From Protopterus annectens (lineage: Eukaryota; Chordata; Ceratodontiformes; Protopteridae), in NCBI RefSeq assembly GCF_019279795.1, contig NC_056732.1, positions 176,484,825-176,548,824 of the forward strand: a stretch of DNA of 64,000 nt, written 5' to 3'. The notes beneath the pieces were generated by a model that was not told the origin of the DNA, did no database searches, and saw only the letters and a list, made by a program, of their open reading frames with translations. This document shows, piece by piece, positions 56,155 to 64,000 of this stretch (positions within the stretch are counted from its first letter, which is position 1; every line of letters begins with the position of its first letter). Made by a program: the position numbers and the translations under genes.

Positions 56155-57265
56155 AATGCCAGGCACTATACACACAGCACAGTAAGGCAGAACCATGCAC
56201 TATATACCTAGCAAGGTAAGGCAGAACCAGATACTATACACATAGCATGGTAAGGCAGAACCAGATACTATACACATAGCATGGTAAAGCAGAACCAGAT
56301 ACTATACACCTAACAAGGTAAGGCAGAACCAGATACTATACACATAGCATGGTAAGGCAGAACCAGATACTATACACCCACCATGGTAAGACAGAACCAG
56401 ATATTATACACACATAGCATAGTAAGGCAGAACCAGGCACTATATACCCAGCAAAGTAAGGCAGAACCAGATACTATACACATAGCATGGCAAGGCAGAA
56501 CCAGATACTATACACATAGCATGGTAAGGCAGAACCAGATACTATACACCCAGCATGGTAATGCAGAGCAAGATATTATACATACTGCATGGTAAGGCAG
56601 AACTAAATACTATGCACACAGATTGGTAAGGCAAAACCAGATACTATATGCACAGCATGGTAAGACAGAGCCAGATACTATACATACAGCATGGTAAGGG
56701 AGAACCAGATACTATACACATAGCATGGTAAGGCAGAACCAGATACTATACACATGGCATGGTAATGCAAAACTAAATGCTATATAAACAGAATGATAAG
56801 GCAGAACCAGGTACTATATATCCAGCAAGGTAAGGCACAACCAGATACTTTGTGTGCAGCATGGTAATGCAGAAACAGACACTATACACACTGCAAGGTA
56901 AGGCATAACCAGATATTATACACACACCATGGTAATGCAGAACCAGATACTATACACACAATACGGTAAGGCAGAACCTGATACTATACACCCAGTATGG
57001 TAATGCACAACCAGATATTATACACACAGCATGGTAATGCAGAGCAAGATATTATACATACTGCATGGTAAGGCAGAACTAAATACTACGCACACAGATT
57101 GGTAAGGCAAAACCTGATACTATATGCACAGCATGGTAAGACAGAGCCAGATACTATACATACAGCATGGTAAGGCAGAACCAGATACTATACACATTGC
57201 AAGGTAAGGCATAACTAGATATTATACACACACCATGGTAATGCAGAACCAGATACTATACACAC
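56155..57265. repeat. 34-bp minisatellite, about 32 units
   Basis: Unit close to GCATGGTAAGGCAGAACCAG followed by ATACTATACACATA, repeated head to tail with point changes for about 1.1 kb. Groups of units recur in the same order (for example 56570-56760 and 57040-57190 share the same series of variants), pointing to higher-order duplication. It ends inside the PLE-like sequence at 57266. Confidence 0.95.
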
Positions 57266-58100
57266 AATATGTGTTCCATTCACTACTATGTCTATTACCC
57301 TAAACTTAAAACAATGGTCCTCACCCTTGTTCATGATATGTCTACTTAGAGCATTCTTGTAATTTCTCCTTTTTATATCCAACTTATGCTCAATAATTCG
57401 CTCCCTCAGCCTTCTGGTGGTTTTCCCCACATAAAAAGAAAAACATTTTACACAAGTGGCGAGGTACACCAAATAGCTGGTATTACAACTGGCTGCGAGG
57501 GAAAAGTATATTGCCTGTTGGTCAAAGGATGTGTGAACACATTATTATTACCTGTTAAAATTTCATTGCAACAACTATAATGCATACAATTAAAAGTGCC
57601 TTGCTTCGTAACTGTTTGTTGCTTGGCATATACTTTAAAATCTTTATAACATAGCCTTCTTTTTAAGTTTCTAGTGTTCCTATAAGAAAAATAAGGTTTT
57701 CATTCAGAATTGTCTGCAGCTCAGGTAGAGCCAACAAAATAATCCAATTCTTTTGTATAATTCTTTAAAGATCACCTGTCCTTGTATTAAAAGTAGTTAC
57801 ATACTTAATTTTACATCGAAACTCCTTTTTGTACCATTTCTTCTGCCCCCTTAGAAAATATCGGTTTCAGAGAAGTTTCTCTGTCCTTTTTTACCCCATC
57901 ATAAATTCTAATAAGTTCTATTTGATTATAACCACTATTTATAAATTCATCAGCCATCTCTTCTAGCTGCTGATTAAATTTCTGGTCATCAGTATTTAAC
58001 TTACTGACCCTACCCAACTGAGCCTTCATTATCCCTGAAAACACATGAGGTGCATGCATACTTTGCTTATGCACATAACGGCAAGTAAGAGTCAGATACA
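57266..58100 (-). mobile_element. Penelope-like element of a second family, minus-strand part
   Basis: Minus strand: the region between RT and nuclease (58101-57811, with FSGIMKAQLGRVSKLN and EEMADEFINSGYNQIE), a cysteine-bearing linker (about 57600, GTFNCMHYSCC) and the GIY-YIG domain at 57472-57215, with VYLATCVKCFSFYVGKTTRR and ERIIEHKLDI. The 3' part is cut off at 57265 by the minisatellite and the 5' part at about 58100 by an inverted copy. Sequence differs clearly from the PLE at 1-8990. Confidence 0.8.
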
Positions 58101-58101
58101 A
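57266..58101 (-). pseudogene. PLE family 2 nuclease region (GIY-YIG), fragment
   Basis: Two frames, 58101-57811 and 57472-57215, carry the post-RT domain and GIY-YIG motifs FYVGKTTRRLRERIIEHK and ALSRHIMNKGEDHCFKFRVI. Stops lie in the 57480-57800 interval. The catalytic Tyr, Arg and Glu-type residues of the GIY-YIG fold appear present in the surviving part, but the C-terminal end is replaced by minisatellite sequence. Confidence 0.75.
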
Positions 58102-58560
58102 GAAGGAGAAATGACAAGAATGCTCTAAGTAGACATATCATGAACAAGGGTGAGGACCATTATTTTAAGTTTAGGGTAATAGACATAGTAGTGAAAGGAA
58201 CCGGGGGTCTGATTTAAACAATTTTCTTGAAAATAAAGAGTATGAATGGATTATTAGATTATGTGCAGAGTTTGAACCTGGTCTTAACAATACTGTAAGT
58301 ATTAAACCTGTTTTAGTAAGAATACAACAACAAAATATTTAATGTATTTAAAAAAAAATGTATGCAGTCATGTGATATGCTGGCTGTGGTCATGTGATAC
58401 TTGGTTGCTCTTATTTAAATGGTGATTATTTTGTGTAATGGTATTAGCATTGAGAAAGGGTTGTTATCCGCAAGCTTTGCTTTAATAAGGTTTTTGCTTG
58501 ACGTTGGAGTGGTTTATTTCTGAGTCTATCATTATTTTTCCAGTTACCACAGTATCAACC
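58101..58560 (+). mobile_element. PLE family 2, inverted partial copy with 3' end
   Basis: Plus-strand sequence beginning at GAAATGACAAGAATGCTC and repeating the end of the nuclease coding region (NALSRHIMNKGEDHYFKFRVI) in inverted orientation to the minus part, then running through a 3' region to about 58560 (ATTGAGAAAGGGTTG, then TTTTGCTTGACGTTGG). I did not find a hammerhead core here. Confidence 0.72.
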
Positions 58561-59320
58561 TTATTACCCCTGAGTTATAACCAAGGCAGACTGATAGCAT
58601 ATGATTTTGGTGTTGTAACACTGAACACTGTCAAGATGCAGGTGCTTGAGGTACTAAAATGTATTTTGACAACATGAAATTAAGGCAAGGGTGATTTCTA
58701 TGCATAGCAAAAAAACAACTCGAGCAAAGAATAAATGAAAAAACAAAAAAAGCAAAGTGGAAGATGATGCAGGAAAAAAGCTGTTCAATGTTTTTTATTA
58801 TAACATACACACTGGTACGTTGGCTTTTCACCTTCAAAGGATAATACACAGTGAAAAACAGCCACTTTTTATACAGGTTCAAACCCCCACTGATAGTAAT
58901 CAATTACTTAATTAAATTTAAAGTGCCAACACCATTTTAAAAATGCTATTTTGTTTGAACAAATATTATTTAAAAGAGCTGAACATAATTATCTGAATTT
59001 TGTCAAAAGTGAAAAAATTTAATATAACTAAAGAAGAATGGAAAATGTTGAATATACTGAGAAGAAAATTGAATGACTCTGTATTTAAACAAGCAGATAA
59101 GGGGGCAACTGGGTAATAATGTCTAGGTTGAAATACAATGAGATGGTGTAGAAATATTTTGAAAGTTGCTTGATGTCCTCATTAAGACAAGATAATGTAT
59201 ACACAGTATCAACATATCCTTATTAACACGGTTTTATCTGAGTAAAGATACTTATACTTGTCTTGTGAGTTTTACAGACCTGTAAGCACAACCTTAGAGT
59301 TTAGAGTTGGTGCCATTATT
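58561..59320. other. No assignable feature
   Basis: AT-rich sequence, A runs at 58740-58752, no motif-bearing frame. Confidence 0.45.
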
Positions 59321-59324
59321 ATTT

Positions 59325-59465
59325 ATGCTGATCTCAGCAAAACGTTTGACAACCTGCCATATAATGACATTATTATAAAGTTGCAAGCAAAAAATGTAAA
59401 CCCTTTTATAGTAAGATGGCTCTAACAGTGGTTACTAAACAAACAACTAGGGTTTTACTTTTAGA
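59325..59465 (+). pseudogene. CR1-like RT scrap, plus strand
   Basis: Encodes a degraded but recognisable run: YADLSKTFDNLPYNDIIIK then NVNPFIVRWL, matching AYLDLAKAFDTITHSGIINK and NINPYITRWV of the copy at 35264. About 140 bp only. Confidence 0.6.
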
Positions 59466-59769
59466 AAATACATCTAAGTAGGCTCCATAGTTTCCTGGGT
59501 TCATAGGTCTGTATTAGGCTAAAAACCACTGAGGCCTTTATAAGCCTAGCTAAGCATCCCAATTGTATCCTGTATGTTTATGTGCCCTATAGGTTATTTT
59601 AAGGAGTATATGTAAACTAGGGCAAGATTTACAGGCTGCCTCTATCCATGGGAGACACAGGTGCTAGACTCAGGATGCATTTCCGATTTCCCATCCACTG
59701 ATCCAGGTTTTGCTTGAACAGGGTTATCATTAGTGAACAGCTCTGCTTCAAATAGATGGGAAGCCTGTT

Positions 59770-62290
59770 TTAGATAAGGGTAATTCTCTCAGACACATAC
59801 CTGTCCCACCAGTGTGTCCTATTTATGTTACAAGCAAAGTTTAAATCCCTAGATTGAGTAATTCTGATGCTATTCATTTTGTGGATATGCAAAAGGTCCA
59901 TCAGAGTGGGATCCAAGGATGCCTTGTACACCAGGCATAGATTGCCTCTCAACAGTCTGTAGTAAACAGAGTATAGAGATAGCACCTTCAGGAGATTTGC
60001 ATAGGACAGTCTGTTTATATACTGTATTCTTTTTAGTGAGGAATCTCTATGGATGATTCACTTGTTGCATGTGCCTGGGCAGGTACATAATGAAGGGGGC
60101 ACGGTACTCAGTGATGGGCTTGGTGAGGGATGAATACATTGGAAAAATAACTTCCTTGGACCTACATGCTATGCCTTTCCTTATAAGCTGATCAGAAGCC
60201 AAGTTAGTATCTACATATGTACCCAAATCCGTGACTACTGGTTCTACTCTTAAGGGTGAGTTATCGATGAGATATTTCCTAGGGTTGATGACTTCCCAAA
60301 TGGTACTGTAATACATTTCTTGGCACTGAGTTTTAATCTGTGGCTTTGGCACCAGTCAATTGTCTGTGTTCATCCTTCCTGTAGGAGGTTAGTGTCTTAG
60401 AGGAATTCTAAGAGTGCTCCTAGTTTGCAATCATCTGCAACTTGGTCACCCAGAGGCCCTTGACATTGGCCTTGACTTCTGAGAAGTAAATGCTTAAAAG
60501 TAGTGGATCCAGCACAAAGCACTGAAGGACTCCACTAGTGACTGCCCTCTTTGTGGAGCTGGTCTCCCCTATCTTAACTTCCTGGGTCCTGACAGCCACT
60601 TGGTATCCAGCATGTAACATATGGGTTTATTTATTTATGTATCATTATTTATTTGTTGACCTGGAAAATCCGACTGAGCAAGTGTCCTTTTTCAGTGAAG
60701 GCCAGGGAAGAAAAGCTCCACATTACCATAAAGTAAAAATACATTGTGTTAAGTACAGTAGATAGCATATATAAACACATAAGATGTTTAATGTACAATA
60801 CATTACTTTTTTAGGGAACATCTGGGAACATCTTTACATGAAAATAATTTGCAATATTGTTGAGTAAAAAAAAAATAGAAGGAAAACAGAAAATTTGACT
60901 AATTAAGTGAGCAGAACAGTTACTGAGAGAAGGTCAGACTGGTTCTAAGATACAATACTTAGATACATTTCAAAGTCATTAGTACATGGAAGTTCCACGA
61001 GTTGGTATGAAAGGTTGTTAGGACAGAGATAGAGTGATAGCAGGGTGTAGCAGAAGTCCATGAGTTTGTTTACAATGCTCAAGTGGAGTATTGTATCAAA
61101 TGCCTTGGCTAGGCAAAATGCACCATTTTGTCCTCATCCATTGCCTTTGTGACCTTCTCAAAGACATCCACTGAGCTGATTAGGCATGATCTGCCTTTGA
61201 CAACGCCAGACTTGGTTGGAACATGTGTTTGAAGGTTTTCTATGTCCTTATTAATCATTTCCATGATAATTATTTTCATGGCTTTGCATATGATACTAGT
61301 CTGACTTATGGGTGTGTTATTCTGGTGTTCTGTTGACAGCCCTCATCTATAGAGGGATGACCATTGCAGTTCTCCATAAGTGTGGCACAAACCCTGTCTG
61401 GAAGCTATGGTTAAACAGTGACTCTAGTGGTCCTAATAAGTGATGTTTCAGGCTATTTAGGAGGCACACTAGGATGTTAGCAGGCCCATCAATGCAGTGT
61501 TTTTGACCTTAGACAGCATGTCTAGGACCTGCTCACTAGTGATAGTTGGACGGGTTATTGATGGTATTTTCTGGGATGTGGCTGAGGAATAGAGGGGAGT
61601 AAAATTGGAGCTGAATTTGTTGGCCAGCAGATTTGCCATATCTTCTGGCTCTGTATAGGTGGCTTCCTTTACAATCAGTTCTGCACACTGCTTTGCGCTG
61701 CCTTTGAGGTTTCAGACATAGCTAAAGAAACCCTTGTGGTTGTCCTTTGCCTGGGAGGCTATCTTTACCTCAAATCTGGCTTTAATACACTTAATTTGTC
61801 CACTTCCTAATTTTGGCTATGATTTTTTTCTTTTGTTGTACAAGCTGTTTATGTTCCACCAGGCAGTTTTTTTTTTGAGTTAGTTCTGGGCTTGTTTCTG
61901 GTAGGCACAGCTGTCTCTGTACATTTATTGATATTATTGTACAGGGTATCTGTGAACAGTTCTGCATAGGCAGCTGTGTTCCCAGGGTTGGGGAGAGGCT
62001 TGACATTTTGACAGGTTATCAGTTAGTAGTAAGAAGTTTTCATTAGAATAGTTCCTAAATGTTATGGGAGTAAGCCAGTGTTACAAAATTGATTTTTATT
62101 ATGAAGAATATAGCTCTGTGGTATGTCCTTACTAGAGAGGACACTACACTGGGGGGTACAGCATTCTCCCATGTTTGTGAGTACCAGCTCAAGTATGTTT
62201 GCACCCTTAGTGGACGTATCAACTATCTTGTCCAAGGTGTTTGTGTTTTCAAAGTGCAGGAGTCTCTGGGCCTGCAAGTTTGGGGTCATG
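59770..62290 (-). pseudogene. CR1 ORF2, heavily broken
   Basis: Pieces in order on the minus strand: endonuclease end (62289-62062), linker (62006-61560), a degraded SLGPANILVCLLNSLK-like block (about 61490-61440), AYLDLAKAFDT-like remains (about 61130-61090), then after the insertion EIGETSSTKRAVTSGVLQ and LDPLLLSIYFSEVKANVKGL (60580-60450), where GVPQGSVLGPLL is expected, and the C-terminal SLYSVYYRLLRGNLCLVYKA (59980-59920). The catalytic box region near 60425 reads KLQMIANXG rather than KFADDCKLG, so RT activity is lost. Confidence 0.75.
60626..61035 (-). mobile_element. Truncated LINE 3' end inserted in CR1
   Basis: Starts with TTTATTTATTTATG (tail of a minus-strand retroposon) and shares ordered words with 63790-63965 and 27310-27420: GGAAAATCCGACTGAGC, CCTTTTTCAGTGAAGGCC, GAAAAGCTCCACATT. 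The CR1 reading frame resumes on the other side at about 61040. It appears to be a 5'-truncated member of the (TAAC)n LINE family or a related one. Confidence 0.65.
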
Positions 62291-62578
62291 TAAATATCAC
62301 AGTTTATAGTGTGTAATCAAAGTTATTCATGAATATAGTATTGGGTTGAATGGTGAGGGCCTCCAGTAAGTCCAAGTATGAGTTATGGGTTATTTGGGTG
62401 ACAGAGGGTGACCTATAGCTTACAAGAATATGATATGGGACTTTGCCTGTGGAAACCTGGACATGGAAAAGCTCAAGCTCTCCAACCTGTTTGACTAGTC
62501 TTGAGGTGATTTTGTTGTCAATATAGATTGAGACACTTCTACTGCTAATAAAAGCACTCTTATCAAACTAAACAAACA

Positions 62579-63785
62579 ATGCAGAAAACAAATAAAGTCT
62601 ACAAAACCAAATCTGAGGAAACGTTGGCCTCCCAGGCCAAGGACAACCACAAGCCACTCTTCAGCTATGTCCACAACCTCAACTGCAGTATACAATTGTG
62701 TGCAGACCTAATTGCTAATGGAGCCACCTATACTGAGCCAGGAGATATAGCAAACCTACTGACTGACAAATTCAACTCTAACTTTATCCCTCTCTTCCCT
62801 TCAACCTTCCCTCACGAAATACCATTAAATATAATGCCTCCTGCTATCACCAGTCATTAATGCTCTCTCTAAGGTCAAGAACACTGCATCACTGGGCCCA
62901 GAAAATATCCTAGGATGCCTTCTAAATAGCATGAAGCATGACCTATCAGGCCCTCTGGAAATGCTATTTAACTGTAGCTTCCAAACAGCCTTCATGCCTT
63001 ACAAATGAAGAGCAGCAACAGCCATCTCTCTGCACAAAGATGAGCCATCCACACACCCTGGAAACTACAGACCCACAATTCTCACTAGTCGTATATGCAA
63101 AGCCCTAGAAAGAATTATGGAAATGATCATTAGTGACATAGGGCACCTCCAGACACTGGAACCAACCGAATTTGGTTTCATCAAGGGTAGGGCATGCCTA
63201 CTCAACCTGGTGGACTTCTTTCAGAAGGTCACCAAAGCAATAGATGAGGGAAAAACAGTTCACTCTGCCTTCCTTGACCTGGCCAAGGCATTTGACACAA
63301 TTCCCCATTTGGGCATTGCTGAAAAACTTGAGACCTTAGTTATAAACCCTTATGTCACTTGATGGAGAGCCAGCTGGCTTACAAACAGGACCCAAGAAGT
63401 TTGAACTGGGGAGTTTACCTTTACAAAGAGGAAATTCACAAGTGGAGTCCCTCAGAAATTGGTCCTGGGACCACTCCTTTTTGGCATTTACATCTCTGAA
63501 GTCAAGGCCAATGTCACTGGCTTCTGGCTGACTAAATTTGCAGATGATTTCAAGTTAGGAGCAGTCACTGAATTCCACAATGGCACAAATATTCTCCAGG
63601 AAGGGCTGACACAGATAAATAACTGATGTCAGAGCCATGAACTAAAATTAAATGCCAAGAAATGTATAATAGTATCCTTTGGGAAGTCATCCACCCCTGG
63701 CAACTATCATATTAACAACACACCCCTAAGGGCTGACTCACTAGTCAGGAACTTGGGGACACACAAACTGTAATCTAGCCTTCGA
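62579..63785 (+). pseudogene. CR1 ORF2 RT, plus strand, several breaks
   Basis: Blocks in order: linker frame 62579-62860; SLGPENILGCLLNSMKHD (about 62890-62945); NYRPTILTSRICKALERI (about 63062-63115); an open frame 63117-63362 with EFGFIKGRACLLNLVDFF and AFLDLAKAFDTIPHLGI; SGVPQKLVLGPLLFGIYIS (about 63439-63495); and the catalytic KFADDFKLGAVTE (about 63535-63573), Asp-Asp intact. Stops near 62858, 63006, 63360 and 63624 disrupt it. Confidence 0.82.
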
Positions 63786-63789
63786 CTAT

Positions 63790-63965
63790 CACATCTATCA
63801 CTGACACCAACAACCTGTAATGTTGTTTACTATTGCTGCAACTTTGTATCTCTATCATGTACATGATGTGGAGATTTTCTCTCCAGGCATCAGCTGAAAA
63901 AGGACCTGCATCCAGTTGGAATTTCCCGGTAAACAAATGTAAATAAAATAAATAAATAAAAATAA
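63790..63965 (+). mobile_element. Truncated LINE 3' end with (AAAT)n tail, inserted in CR1
   Basis: About 175 bp ending in AAATAAAATAAATAAATAAA. The body (GATGTGGAGATTTTCTCTCC, CTGAAAAAGGACC, CCAGTTGGAATTTCCCGG) matches the insertion at 60626-61035 in the other orientation. It separates two parts of the CR1 frame. Confidence 0.7.
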
Positions 63966-64000
63966 ATGTCTACAGTAGTGAGGAAATCATTCTATGTTGT

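Larger units (their letters stand above)
59497..62560 (-). mobile_element. CR1-type LINE, minus strand, interrupted
   Basis: The 3' end at 59497 (CTATGAACCCAGG on the minus strand) is followed by the C-terminal domain (59770-60352), RT blocks (60420-60620, then 61050-61500) and the endonuclease end (62060-62290, with ILELVLTNMGECCTPQ). An insertion at about 60626-61035 splits the RT. The 5' edge at about 62560 meets an oppositely oriented CR1. Confidence 0.8.
62561..64000 (+). mobile_element. CR1-type LINE, plus strand, cut by window edge
   Basis: Begins in the linker between endonuclease and RT (SQAKDNHKPLFSYVHNLN, 62630-62690), 5' truncated and abutting the minus-strand CR1 head to head. 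It continues through RT to the right edge, with an insertion at about 63790-63965, after which the coding sequence resumes with STVVRKSFYVV-like codons (63966-64000). Confidence 0.8.

Noticed and set aside
56383-56595. A 70-codon repetitive protein frame
   Set aside because: Produced by the 34-bp minisatellite, whose unit length is not a multiple of three; the frame is accidental.
58101-58560. Hammerhead ribozyme in the second PLE family
   Set aside because: No CUGANGA core was found in the 3' region on either strand.
59497-63785. Twin-primed (5'-inverted) single CR1 insertion
   Set aside because: The minus and plus parts overlap in content (both contain RT blocks), whereas twin priming would give non-overlapping segments. 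Two separate copies explain it better.

Overview
The window looks like non-coding, repeat-dominated DNA from a vertebrate with a large genome. I find no intact host protein-coding gene, tRNA or rRNA. Nearly everything that can be named is a transposable element or its remains, many nested in one another: Penelope-like elements (PLEs), CR1-type LINEs whose ORF1 carries an esterase-like domain, an L1-type LINE, a third LINE family with a (TAAC)n tail, a Tc1-type DNA transposon, several foldback/MITE elements, a tRNA-derived SINE and a gammaretrovirus-like endogenous retrovirus (ERV). This mix, together with a SINE tail resembling the fish/shark HE1 type, fits a lungfish, cartilaginous fish or amphibian; the sequence alone does not decide between them.

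Layout. 1-8990: a cluster of one PLE family, with copy 1 (minus) head-to-tail with copy 2 (minus) and a 5'-truncated copy 3 joined in inverted orientation. Each copy carries a sequence that folds as a hammerhead ribozyme, and copy 2 holds a SINE. 9099-10681: Tc1-type transposon with long terminal inverted repeats and a transposase interrupted by one visible stop. 11604-17880: L1 remains (minus) split by a CR1 element (minus). 18150-23600: mostly unassignable, with microsatellites, a diverged local duplication and a 148-bp near-palindrome. 23615-26170: CR1 (plus) next to L1 scraps. 27236-30430: LINE (minus) interrupted by two MITEs, each with 9-bp target duplications. 30780-34250: decayed CR1 and L1 pieces among TTGCTACAG-rich repeats. 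35131-46960: ERV (minus strand) whose 3' LTR is split by a 3.3-kb CR1 (plus) that is the best-preserved LINE here. 46961-47830: CA/TG microsatellites. 47990-52250: sparse, with a second SINE, an RT scrap and a foldback element. 52265-55870: decayed CR1 (minus) with a MITE. 56155-57265: 34-bp minisatellite. 57266-58560: a second PLE family, again with an inverted partial copy. 59325-64000: CR1 copies in both orientations, two of them interrupted by 3' ends that resemble the (TAAC)n LINE.

How the parts work together: there is no operon or host pathway here. The functional logic is that of mobile elements. PLEs encode RT plus a GIY-YIG nuclease, with ribozymes spaced one element apart (4040 nt). 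CR1 encodes an esterase-like ORF1 protein and an APE endonuclease-RT. MITEs and SINEs depend on proteins made elsewhere. The nesting order (CR1 into L1, CR1 into an ERV LTR, MITEs into LINE and CR1, SINE into PLE) gives a relative history of activity. All calls come from reading the sequence; no database search was run and edges are usually good to a few to tens of bases.
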